DNA of 36,026 nucleotides from Verrucomicrobiota bacterium (GCA_019246215.1 JAFAQT010000032.1:1-36026); one strand, 5' to 3'. Positions 27,228 to 35,865 are shown, counted from the first letter of the stretch. Notes: generated by a model not told the origin, from the sequence alone. Made by a program: numbers and translations.

Positions 27228-28444
27228 TCATTCAGAAGAGGATGCGCAAAGGAAATAAACGCGCCTCTACCGCCCGGCAGCGCAAGAGCCAGCATCTTCT
27301 CGATGTTAAGGTCCGCGCGAAAAAAGTGGCTGCACGGCGCATCCAGCGGGTCTTGCTGACGATGTGCGGTTTTATTTTGATCACCTCAATGCTTGGTGGG
27401 ATCGCTTTTGGAGCGAAACGGATTTTCAATGCCCTGTTCTTTGCCAATGCCGATTACGCGTTGCAAGCAATTGAAGTGACATCGGATGGCAACTTGACTC
27501 GTGAAGCGATTTTACGCGCGGCGGATGTGGTCGAAGGGAAAAATATTTTTTCTATCAGTCTTCCTGAAGTGCAGGAAAGACTTGCTGCTTTGCCACAGGT
27601 CGAGGAGAGCCGCATCCAGAGGGTTCTTCCTAATAAATTAGTGATTTCAGTCCAGGAACGGCGGCCGGTGGCATGGGTGGTACCACCGGACACGAATCTT
27701 AATTCGTTTAATTTTGAAAGCGCCTATCTTGTTGATCAGCGCGGGATCCTTTTAAAGACCAAATCCCTGGCTGCGGAATACCTCGGGCTGCCGTTGATTG
27801 TCGGTGTCGACACTTCGAATTGCCAGGCAGGCCAACCCTTGGCACAGGACGACGTCAAGGCCGCGCTGGATCTGATTCGCGCTTCGGCGGAGATTTTGCA
27901 GGGCCGTTTCCAAATTCAAACTATTGACGTTTCAAAAAGCTATTGCCTGACGGTCACGGACAAACAGCACGCGAGCGTTGCCTTCGGAACAGATGATATC
28001 GAATCGCAACTGCACCGTTTAGGAATCCTGCTGAATTATTGCGATAAAAATAGTCGTGAACTGCGGACTGTGAATCTGATGGCGCAGCGGAATGTGCCGG
28101 TGACGTTTGTGCAGGAGACCCAATCGACGGCTCCTAACGGGCCGGCGGGTGGCTCCTCAGTGGGACCGAGTTCAGGTGAGACTCCGCATGCGGAGATTGA
28201 CTTAAAACCCGGGTCGACGAACGAAGGCGCATCCCTGCAGTCGGATCAATCAAAGAGCACCTCACAGCCAAATGGATCAAAATTACAAGAAAAGAAACTT
28301 CAACAAAAACGGGAGCACACCAGATTGAAGTCGTTCAGAGAGGGGCGATCCTCGGGTCCTCCGCCTGCGGGGCAGGAGGGGAGGCAATCTTCGCCTCCGG
28401 TTCGGCGTGCACTCCCTTTAGAGACGACTCGATTGAATGGCTAG
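27224..28444 (+). CDS. ftsQ: Cell division protein FtsQ (POTRA) with long low-complexity C-terminal tail
   Basis: Basic N-terminus, TM, POTRA-like ALQAIEVTSDGNLTREAILRAADVVEGKNIFSISLPEVQERLAALPQVEESRIQRVLPNKLVISVQERRPVAWV; between ddl and ftsA; ATGA overlap with ddl. Confidence 0.88.
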   Translation: MIIQKRMRKGNKRASTARQRKSQHLLDVKVRAKKVAARRIQRVLLTMCGFILITSMLGGIAFGAKRIFNALFFANADYALQAIEVTSDGNLTREAILRAADVVEGKNIFSISLPEVQERLAALPQVEESRIQRVLPNKLVISVQERRPVAWVVPPDTNLNSFNFESAYLVDQRGILLKTKSLAAEYLGLPLIVGVDTSNCQAGQPLAQDDVKAALDLIRASAEILQGRFQIQTIDVSKSYCLTVTDKQHASVAFGTDDIESQLHRLGILLNYCDKNSRELRTVNLMAQRNVPVTFVQETQSTAPNGPAGGSSVGPSSGETPHAEIDLKPGSTNEGASLQSDQSKSTSQPNGSKLQEKKLQQKREHTRLKSFREGRSSGPPPAGQEGRQSSPPVRRALPLETTRLNG

Positions 28445-29654
28445 AGACAACATCTTTGTAGGCCTTGAGATTGGCACCTCAAAAATCTGCGCAGTTGTCG
28501 CGGAGGCGCGGAGCGATGGAACGCTGAAGGTCGTTGGTGTGGGAAGTGTCCCCGCGCGCGGCGTACGTAAGGGCGAGATCGTCGATTTTGAAACCGCAAA
28601 GAGGTGTGTCCACGACGCAATCGTAGACGCCGAAGAGAAGAGCGACGTAGAAATCAGCGAAGTTTATCTAGGGATTACCGGGAGTCATATTCGAAGTTTC
28701 AACAATCGTGGCGTGGTGGTTCTCGAAGAAGGAAGAGAAGAGATCGACGAGCAAGACCTGGACGACGTCCGCACCAATGCGCGGGAAGTCAGTTTGCCGA
28801 TGGAAGATTGCATCCTCCATACGATCATCCAGCATTATTATGTAGACGGGCAAGACGGAGTTCTTAACCCGGTCGGCTTGCTCGGAAAGAAGCTGGAGGC
28901 GGATTTTCATATCGTTTATGGAATCCGCACACGAATCCAAAACGCGATCCGCTGTGTGAAGGAATTGGAACTCGAACCGGCGGACGTGATCATCAACTCT
29001 TTGGCCACTGCCCAGGCCGTTTTGGAGAAAAACCAAAAACAATTGGGAGCGATCGTGATCGATATTGGCGGTGGAACGACCGATTTTGTTGTTTATGTCG
29101 ACGGCGCCGTGAAGCAGAGCGGAGTCCTCTCCATTGGAGGTGACCACATCACGAACGATATCTCCATTGGGCTGAAAATCCCCTCGGCACGCGCTGAAAA
29201 ACTCAAGGTTGACGAAGGGAACGTTACCCTCGGAACAGCATTTCCGGGCGAAACAATTTTACTCAAGGACGAAACAGGCTTTGCCGGCAGGGAAATAGAA
29301 AGAGAGCCATTGAATCAGATCATTCACGAACGCCTGCGTGAAGCTCTGGAGATCGTCAAGCGGCAGATCGAGGCGGATCAAAATCTCCATTACGTTGGAG
29401 CAGGAGTATTCATTACCGGAGGCTGCAGCCAGATTCGGGGGCTCGAACATCTCGCGTCCGACATTTTTGGAATGCCGGTGACCATGGCTCATGCGCTGCC
29501 GATGGCCGGAGTGACATCCGCGTTCGAGAATCCGCAGTTCTCAACTGCGCTGGGTTTAGTGAAGTACGCGCACCTGGTGCAGATAGACAGGCCCGCTTCC
29601 GGCGGCCTTATTCGGAACGCGTTTCAGAAAATCAAAGGAATTTTTCGAAATTAA
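28437..29654 (+). CDS. ftsA: Cell division protein FtsA
   Basis: VGLEIGTSKICAVVAE, YLGITGSHIRSFNNRGVV, VVIDIGGGTTDFVVY, FITGGCSQIRGL; C-terminal FQKIKGIFRN amphipathic tail. Confidence 0.95.
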   Translation: MARDNIFVGLEIGTSKICAVVAEARSDGTLKVVGVGSVPARGVRKGEIVDFETAKRCVHDAIVDAEEKSDVEISEVYLGITGSHIRSFNNRGVVVLEEGREEIDEQDLDDVRTNAREVSLPMEDCILHTIIQHYYVDGQDGVLNPVGLLGKKLEADFHIVYGIRTRIQNAIRCVKELELEPADVIINSLATAQAVLEKNQKQLGAIVIDIGGGTTDFVVYVDGAVKQSGVLSIGGDHITNDISIGLKIPSARAEKLKVDEGNVTLGTAFPGETILLKDETGFAGREIEREPLNQIIHERLREALEIVKRQIEADQNLHYVGAGVFITGGCSQIRGLEHLASDIFGMPVTMAHALPMAGVTSAFENPQFSTALGLVKYAHLVQIDRPASGGLIRNAFQKIKGIFRN

Positions 29655-29663
29655 TCCAGCAAT

Positions 29664-31055
29664 ATGGTGCAGCTAAATCGACAGTATGATCGAGCGAATA
29701 ATTCGGGCGAACCAATCCACGTGAAAGTGGTTGGAGTTGGCGGCGCAGGCTCCAACATCCTGGATCGCGTGATGCTTGACGGCATTGAAGCGGCGGAATT
29801 GGTAGCCATTAACACGGATGTTCAGTCGCTCACGGCGTCTGTGGCGGCTCATAAGGTGCAGCTTGGTCGAAATCTCACACGCGGTCTTGGTTCCGGTGGT
29901 GACCCCGAACTCGGTTATGCTGCTGCCGAAGAAGCAACAGACGACATTCGGTCTGTCCTGCAAGGGGGGACCGTCGTTTTCTTGTGTGCCGGTTTGGGCG
30001 GCGGGACTGGATCCGGGGCGGGGCCATTGGTCGCTCAAGTTGCAAAAGAGGAAAATGCCTTGGTGCTGGCGTTTGCGGCTGTCCCTTTCAGTTTCGAAGG
30101 ACGCCGGCGCTGCGCACAGGCAGAGGAAAGTCTGACCCGATTGCGCGCGGTGTGCGACGCGGTAGTTTGTTTCGAGAATGATCGCATGGCAGAAATCACC
30201 CTGCCCCGGATGGGAATCCACGAGGCGTTCGCCGCGGCCGATCTTACCGTTTCGCAAAGTATTCGTTCCGTGGCTGCTCTCCTTCAGCGCCCTGGGCTGT
30301 TGCACATCGGGTTTGACGACGTTTGCGCTGTGCTGCGGAACGGAGATGCGCGCGCCCTTTTTGGGTACGGAGAGGCAGATGGTGAAAACCGCGCGCATGA
30401 CGCGCTGGCTAAAGCACTTAAGAGCCCTTTGATGAACCGCGGCGCGCTGCTGGAGAACGCTTTTCACGCCATCGTTCACATCTGCGGCGGTCCCAATATT
30501 ACCCTGGGCGAAGTTCAAATCATCATGGAAGAGCTTAATCGGCACATTAATGATCAGACCCAGCTTTTTATGGGGATCGGCATTGAGACCCGCATGGGGA
30601 ACCGTCTTTCTGTGTCCGTTCTAAGCTCTCTGGGCAATGGCTTGGGAAAACCGATCGCTCAATTCCGCCAAAGAGCGGTCTATCCGGTCGAACCTCTACC
30701 GCAACCGAATGTCAAACCGGAACCTTGGAAGCCCGCTGCAGTTTCCGAGCTCCCTCCTAAAGCGGCTGCGCAGGAGCAGGCGGGTGCAATTGGCTACGCC
30801 CCGGAGCGAGGCGAAGAAGAATTGATGCTGTCTAGCACCCAATCCGAAACCCATAAGCCCGCGCAAACTCGTCCCCCCGCGAAATTGGACGCGAAATCGC
30901 AAACGGGGAGCGCGAAGAAGGTCGAAGCGAAACAGGAGATATTACAGTTCGAGCCGGTTTCACGCGGTCGCTTTGAGAAGAGCGAACCCACGATCATTGA
31001 TGGTCAGGACCTGGACATTCCAACCTTCCTGCGAAAGAATGTCAGAATCAGGTAG
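29664..31055 (+). CDS. ftsZ: Cell division protein FtsZ, divergent
   Basis: VKVVGVGGAGSNILDRV, AINTDVQSL, LTRGLGSGGDPELG, GGGTGSGAGPLVAQ, PFSFEGRRR; C-terminal peptide DLDIPTFLRKNVRIR. Confidence 0.95.
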   Translation: MVQLNRQYDRANNSGEPIHVKVVGVGGAGSNILDRVMLDGIEAAELVAINTDVQSLTASVAAHKVQLGRNLTRGLGSGGDPELGYAAAEEATDDIRSVLQGGTVVFLCAGLGGGTGSGAGPLVAQVAKEENALVLAFAAVPFSFEGRRRCAQAEESLTRLRAVCDAVVCFENDRMAEITLPRMGIHEAFAAADLTVSQSIRSVAALLQRPGLLHIGFDDVCAVLRNGDARALFGYGEADGENRAHDALAKALKSPLMNRGALLENAFHAIVHICGGPNITLGEVQIIMEELNRHINDQTQLFMGIGIETRMGNRLSVSVLSSLGNGLGKPIAQFRQRAVYPVEPLPQPNVKPEPWKPAAVSELPPKAAAQEQAGAIGYAPERGEEELMLSSTQSETHKPAQTRPPAKLDAKSQTGSAKKVEAKQEILQFEPVSRGRFEKSEPTIIDGQDLDIPTFLRKNVRIR

Positions 31056-31099
31056 GATTTTTAGGATGAAATCTCCGCCGGATCGAAGCTTAAATTAAA

Positions 31100-32143
31100 T
31101 TAAACCGCCGGTTGCTGTTGGGTCAGGCAATGAAAAGCGCCAAGACCCCAGATCAGTTCTGTACAATCGATTGGCAAGACCCTGCGACCCGGGAAGCAAT
31201 GCTGAAGAGTTTCGTGCGCCTGTTTGTCATTTGGTGAAGAGAACACGGGCAAAAGGATCACCTTGTTGGCGATGTAAAAATTCGCGTAGCTTGCTGGAAG
31301 GCGGCGGCCTTCCTTATCCACTCTCGGCGGCATCGGAAGCGTACGTACTTCGAGCGAGGTACCGTTCTCGGCTTTCATCGTTTTGAGTAACCCTAGGTTC
31401 GCCAGCAACGGTTCGAAATTTGGATCTTTTGGGTCCTCCTCAATAGCTGTCAGAACGGTTGTCTGGCCGACGAACCTGCTAATGTCGTCGATATGCCCAT
31501 CCGTGTCGTCACCTTCGATGCCGTCACCTAACCAGAGAATGTTGGTGACCTGCAAATAATCACGCAGAGATCTTTCGATCTCGTATTTTGATTTTCCAGG
31601 GTTGCGATTGGGGTTAAGAAGACAGGATCCGGTTGTCAGCAGACTTCCGGTGCCATTAACGTCAAACGAACCGCCTTCCATGACCAATCCGGGAGAGTAT
31701 ACAGGCAGGCGAAGATGTGCTGCGACCCGGGTCGGGACTACCTCATCGAGATCAAAGGGAGGGTATTTGCCGCCCCAGGCATTGTAATCCCAATCCACGA
31801 TAGCGAGCTGCGGGTCGCTGTCGCGTTTAATGAAGATCGGGCCGTGATCGCGGCACCATGGTTCGTTAGTAGGGATTTGAAAATACTCAACGTGACTCGT
31901 GTCGATATCCTTCAGCAATAAACGCACATGGCGTTCGTGATCTTCATCATTCACATTTATTCTTACTTTTTCCGATTCACGTAGTGCGTCGACCAGCTGG
32001 ACGAATACCGGCATCACCTCGTCGTATGCATCGGGGAAACTGATTCCCTCCCGTCGCGGCCAAGAGAGCCACGTCGCTTCGTGCGGTTCCCATTCGGCCG
32101 GCAGGCGATATCCCTGTGCCGCTGGACAATTCTCAGTAAACAT
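31100..32143 (-). CDS. aguA: Agmatine deiminase
   Basis: RLPAEWEPHEATWLSWPR, WCRDHGPIFI, GGSFDVNGTGSLLTT, DTDGHIDDISRFV; PAD-type fold motifs. Confidence 0.94.
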   Translation of the reverse strand: MFTENCPAAQGYRLPAEWEPHEATWLSWPRREGISFPDAYDEVMPVFVQLVDALRESEKVRINVNDEDHERHVRLLLKDIDTSHVEYFQIPTNEPWCRDHGPIFIKRDSDPQLAIVDWDYNAWGGKYPPFDLDEVVPTRVAAHLRLPVYSPGLVMEGGSFDVNGTGSLLTTGSCLLNPNRNPGKSKYEIERSLRDYLQVTNILWLGDGIEGDDTDGHIDDISRFVGQTTVLTAIEEDPKDPNFEPLLANLGLLKTMKAENGTSLEVRTLPMPPRVDKEGRRLPASYANFYIANKVILLPVFSSPNDKQAHETLQHCFPGRRVLPIDCTELIWGLGAFHCLTQQQPAV

Positions 32144-32217
32144 CTTCCCTGGCGTGCTCCCGGGCTTCTCCTCTAATCTGTGGAAGGTACTCTGCGCTCA
32201 AAACTGCGGTTGTTCTA

Positions 32218-33090
32218 TCAATCGATGTAACGCTTGCTTATTTCTGCATATGCGTCGACGCGACGATCTCGGAGGAAGGGCCAATGGTTTCGCTGCAGCT
32301 CCAATTCGCCGAGATCAATCTCCGTCACCAGGGTTTCTTCCTTGTCCACGGAGCCCTTTTCAATGATCTGTCCTGACGGATTCGCGACAAAGCTCTGTCC
32401 CCAGAATTCAATGCCGTCTCCTCCGGCAGGCGCTTCATGCCCTGTTCTATTCGATACCGCCACGTAACATCCGTTTGCGATCGCGTGGGATCGCTGAATC
32501 GTTTCCCAGGCCGAATACTGCCGCTCGCCATAAACTTTCTTCTCCCTGGGATGCCACCCGATCGCAGTTGGGTAGAAAAGGATTTCGGCACCGCTGAGTG
32601 CCGTCAGCCTGGCACCTTCCGGATACCATTGGTCCCAACAAATCAGTACTCCTATTGTTGCGAACTTTGTCTTCCAGGATTTGAATCCGAGATCACCGGG
32701 GGCGAAATAGAATTTCTCATAAAAGAGCGGATCGTCCGGGATATGCATTTTCCGATACTTGCCTATGCAACTGCCGTCAGAATCGAGAATGGCGGCTGAA
32801 TTGTGGTAAAGCCCCGCCGCGCGCCTTTCAAAAATCGGGGCGATAATCACGACGCCGAGTTCTTTGGCGACTTTGCCCAAACGCATAGTGGTCGGCCCGG
32901 GAATTTCTTCTGCGAATCGAAAATATTCGTGGTCTTCGGTTTGGCAAAAGTAGATCGTGTTGAAAATTTCCTGGAGGCAAATAATGTTGGCACCCTCCGA
33001 AGCCGCGTTGCGGATCATTCGTTCCGCCTTGTCTACGTTTTCAAGGGGATTGACCGAACATCGCATCTGCACCAAGCCCAGTTTCAGCAT
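32218..33090 (-). CDS. aguB: N-carbamoylputrescine amidase (nitrilase superfamily)
   Basis: ANIICLQEIF, YRKMHIPDDPLFYEKFYFAPG, GVLICWDQWYPEGARL; C-KE nitrilase triad; adjacent to agmatine deiminase. Confidence 0.93.
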   Translation of the reverse strand: MLKLGLVQMRCSVNPLENVDKAERMIRNAASEGANIICLQEIFNTIYFCQTEDHEYFRFAEEIPGPTTMRLGKVAKELGVVIIAPIFERRAAGLYHNSAAILDSDGSCIGKYRKMHIPDDPLFYEKFYFAPGDLGFKSWKTKFATIGVLICWDQWYPEGARLTALSGAEILFYPTAIGWHPREKKVYGERQYSAWETIQRSHAIANGCYVAVSNRTGHEAPAGGDGIEFWGQSFVANPSGQIIEKGSVDKEETLVTEIDLGELELQRNHWPFLRDRRVDAYAEISKRYID

Positions 33091-33197
33091 GGAATCTATT
33101 AGGGTGAATCACCTGACCGCGCAAAGCGGTTGTTGTGAATTCTTTTACGATCAATTTCCCTTGGCTTCACGAGCGTTGCGACGGAGGATGCCATTAA

Positions 33198-33770
33198 ATG
33201 CTCAATGACATTCGGATTGTAATCCGTACGGCAAAAGGGGATATCCAGGCGACGCTCTTTCCTTCTAAGGCGCCGGTGACAGCTGCGAGTTTCCTGAATT
33301 TAGCGACTCGTAAGTTTTACGACGGACTCACTTTTCATCGTGTCGTCCCCCGGTTTGTCATCCAAGGTGGTGACCCGCTCGGGACCGGAAGCGGCGGTCC
33401 TGGTTACCATTTTGAAAATGAAGTGCACGACTCGTTGTCCCACGTCAAGGTTGGTGCAGTAGCGATGGCTAACGCCGGTCCGAATACCAACGGCAGCCAG
33501 TTTTACGTGACCATTAATCCCTTAAAACAGGAGCATGTAAAAATGCTGGATGGTAATTATTCGATTTTCGGACAGGTGACCAATGGACTGGACGTCGCCA
33601 CAAAAATCGTTCAAGGAGATAAAATCTATTCGATCGATGTTCTCGACTCGACTGAAGAATTGTTTGCGGAGCAGAAGACGCGCCTGAAACAGTGGAACAA
33701 GATCTTGGATCAAAAATTTGGGAAAAAGTTGAGCCCCGCCCCTCAGAATCAGCAGAAGCCGAATGCCTGA
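33198..33770 (+). CDS. Cyclophilin-type peptidyl-prolyl cis-trans isomerase
   Basis: YDGLTFHRVVPRFVIQGGDPLGTGSGGPGYHFENE, VAMANAGPNTNGSQFYVTINP, FGQVTNGLDV. Confidence 0.95.
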   Translation: MLNDIRIVIRTAKGDIQATLFPSKAPVTAASFLNLATRKFYDGLTFHRVVPRFVIQGGDPLGTGSGGPGYHFENEVHDSLSHVKVGAVAMANAGPNTNGSQFYVTINPLKQEHVKMLDGNYSIFGQVTNGLDVATKIVQGDKIYSIDVLDSTEELFAEQKTRLKQWNKILDQKFGKKLSPAPQNQQKPNA

Positions 33771-33917
33771 CTCCATTGGGCGGAGTAGGTCAGGAGTCGC
33801 AGGATAAATCTGATGATCTCAGCCTCCTTGAGAGTTGTGACCATTTGCCCTGGATGGCGCCACCCTGAGCTTTCATCTGGTTTCTGCTACTCCTGAGCTT
33901 CTGCATTTACTGCAATC

Positions 33918-34898
33918 ATGACTCTGCGCACAGCAGATTACGCCTATCAGCTTCCAGAGGATCTCGTCGCCCGTTACCCGACCGAACGGCGAGGTGAATC
34001 GAGAATGATGCTCCTTGAGCGCAAGGGCCAGCGAATCACCCATCTCCACTTCCGCGATTTGGTCGAATTGCTGGGACCGAAGGAGTTAGTCGTCTTAAAC
34101 AACACAAGAGTTATTCCAGCTCGGATCCGATTTCCTGATCAAAAGGCGGAAATGCTTCTGTTCGAGCAAATCGATCCTTTCACCTGGCGATGCCTTGTCC
34201 GGCCGGGGAGATCTTTTAGCCTGGGGCGAAGCTTTTCGATCCTTGGTCATCGAGCTGAAATCGTTCAAATTGGAGAGGAAGGGGATCGTCTGATCCGATT
34301 CGATCAATTGATTGATCTCGATGAAATCGGAGAGATACCGCTTCCTCCTTATATTGATCGCGCACCGGAGGCCTTTGATCGTGAACGATATCAAACCGTC
34401 TTTGCTTCGCGAAATGGGGCGATTGCGGCGCCGACTGCGGGGTTACATTTCACGCCGGAACTGCTGGGCCAGATTCCTCACGAATTTGTCACGCTTCACG
34501 TGGGTGTTGGAACATTCAGACCCGTCAAAGTCGCAGATATCACTCGCCATAAAATGCATGACGAAGCGTTCGAACTGACAGCCGCCGCTGCGGAGAGGAT
34601 TCAGTCGGCCGAAGACATCTTGGCGGTAGGGACAACGACCGTGCGGACCTTGGAAACTCTGATGCAGCGCTTTTGTAAGATACGGCCAGGCAACGGCGTG
34701 GCTGACCTTTTTATCTATCCGCCGTTCGAGTTCAGGAGGGTGCAATCGTTGCTGACTAACTTCCATCTCCCGCAATCAACTCTTTTGATGTTAGTCTCGG
34801 CATTTGCCGGCCGCGAGTTCATCTTGGAAGCGTATCGGGAAGCGGTCAAGGAGCGGTACCGTTTTTTCAGTTACGGTGATTGCATGCTGATCCGATAA
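33918..34898 (+). CDS. queA: S-adenosylmethionine:tRNA ribosyltransferase-isomerase
   Basis: YAYQLPEDLVARYPTERRGESRMMLL, VLNNTRVIPAR, GEIPLPPYIDR, AAPTAGLHFTPELL, GVGTFRPVK, TNFHLPQSTLLMLVSAFAG. Confidence 0.95.
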   Translation: MTLRTADYAYQLPEDLVARYPTERRGESRMMLLERKGQRITHLHFRDLVELLGPKELVVLNNTRVIPARIRFPDQKAEMLLFEQIDPFTWRCLVRPGRSFSLGRSFSILGHRAEIVQIGEEGDRLIRFDQLIDLDEIGEIPLPPYIDRAPEAFDRERYQTVFASRNGAIAAPTAGLHFTPELLGQIPHEFVTLHVGVGTFRPVKVADITRHKMHDEAFELTAAAAERIQSAEDILAVGTTTVRTLETLMQRFCKIRPGNGVADLFIYPPFEFRRVQSLLTNFHLPQSTLLMLVSAFAGREFILEAYREAVKERYRFFSYGDCMLIR

Positions 34899-34953
34899 AT
34901 CCGAATCTCTTCCGGGTCAGCGCCGGCTGCGAGGACAACAAACCGGAGAAGAG

Positions 34954-35014
34954 GACAAGAACCCGGGGCGACAAGAACCTGGGGGACAGGTCAAAGGGAG
35001 ACAAGAACCTCGGG
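34954..35014 (+). repeat. Tandem short repeat (R)RCAAGAACCYGGGG, three units
   Basis: GACAAGAACC(C/T) at 34954, 34970 and 35000; the same unit recurs at 35307-35360. Confidence 0.75.
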
Positions 35015-35216
35015 GGGGCAGGTCAGATGCGGGTCCCGGAATCAGGGACAGGGGTCAGATCATAGCCGGGAGACAGGTGAAATCTCGAGGATCTAAAATC
35101 CTCTAGTCAGAGCGGTGACCCTGGAATCATGCCCGAGCCAACATCTGCCCTCTTATGTGAGATTCTTTTTCAGCCGCGGACAGCTCTGCAAACCAACATC
35201 AACATTGACCTGTCCC
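35015..35216 (+). repeat. Repeat element copy A (degenerate left end, core 35068-35216)
   Basis: GGGGCAGGTCAGATGCGGG ... AACATTGACCTGTCCC; extensive identity to copy B. Confidence 0.85.
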
Positions 35217-35306
35217 TTTCGGCGTCTCCCCGTCTTTCGCAGTCGGGTCTCAGGCCAAATGCTACGGTAAAACCCAAAGGCGACGGTGAAAAGGGACCCG
35301 CAGTCA

Positions 35307-35360
35307 GGCAAGAACCTGGGGGAGGCAAGAACCTGGGGGACAGGTCAAGGCAAGAACCTG
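35307..35360 (+). repeat. Tandem short repeat GGCAAGAACCTGGGG, three units
   Basis: GGCAAGAACCTG at 35307, 35324 and 35349. Confidence 0.8.
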
Positions 35361-35553
35361 GGGACAGGTCAAATGCGGGGCCCGGAATCAGGGACAGGTC
35401 AGGTCATAGCCGGGAGACAGGTGAAATCTCGAGGATCTAAAATTCTCTAGTCCCAGCGGTGACCGTGGAAAGATCAACATCTGCCCTATTATGTGAGATT
35501 CTTTTTCAGCCTCGGACAGCTCTGGAAACCGACATCAACATTTGACCTGTCCC
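35361..35553 (+). repeat. Repeat element copy B with perfect 15-bp terminal inverted repeats (core 35412-35553)
   Basis: GGGACAGGTCAAATG (35361-35375) / CATTTGACCTGTCCC (35539-35553). Confidence 0.9.
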
Positions 35554-35586
35554 TTTCGGCGTCGGTCGTCCCTTTCGGCGTCGGTC
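35549..35586 (+). repeat. Perfect 19-bp tandem duplication GTCCCTTTCGGCGTCGGTC x2
   Basis: 35549-35567 and 35568-35586 identical. Confidence 0.9.
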
Positions 35587-35588
35587 CC

Positions 35589-35703
35589 AATATGCTCGAA
35601 CGGCTTAACCGGGAACTTAAGCGCCGCGACCCATGTCATCCGAATCTTTCCCGATGAGCAGAGTACCCTGCGGCTGATCCGGGCGCTCGCGGTCGAAATT
35701 CAC
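35589..35703 (+). pseudogene. 3' remnant of an IS256/mutator-family-like transposase with a 1-nt frameshift
   Basis: Frame 1 NMLERLNRELKRR, then +1 shift to THVIRIFPDEQSTLRLIRALAVEIH; resembles the conserved C-terminal region of IS256-type transposases. Confidence 0.75.
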
Positions 35704-35762
35704 GGCCCGAAGTCAGGGGACAGCACGGCCCGAAGTCAGGGGAGCCCGAAGTCAGGGGACAG
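35704..35762 (+). repeat. Short repeat GCCCGAAGTCAGGGGA, three units
   Basis: Units at 35705, 35728 and 35744; the third leads into GGGGACAGGTC. Confidence 0.8.
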
Positions 35763-35865
35763 GTCGGATATCGGGGCGCAGGTGCGAGATCTGGTGGATG
35801 GTCCGAAATCCTCTTACCGCTGGACATTTATATAGCTGCGGGAACAACGCTACGCTATAGCCTCG

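Noticed and set aside
29673-30545. 290-aa antisense ORF
   Set aside because: Entirely opposite ftsZ; arises from codon composition of the real gene.
34880-35440. ORFs 34880..35065 and 35129..35440
   Set aside because: Translations (GDKNLGDRSKGDKNLGG, QEPGGGKNLGDRSRQEPGDRS) simply reflect the short DNA repeats; no independent coding support.
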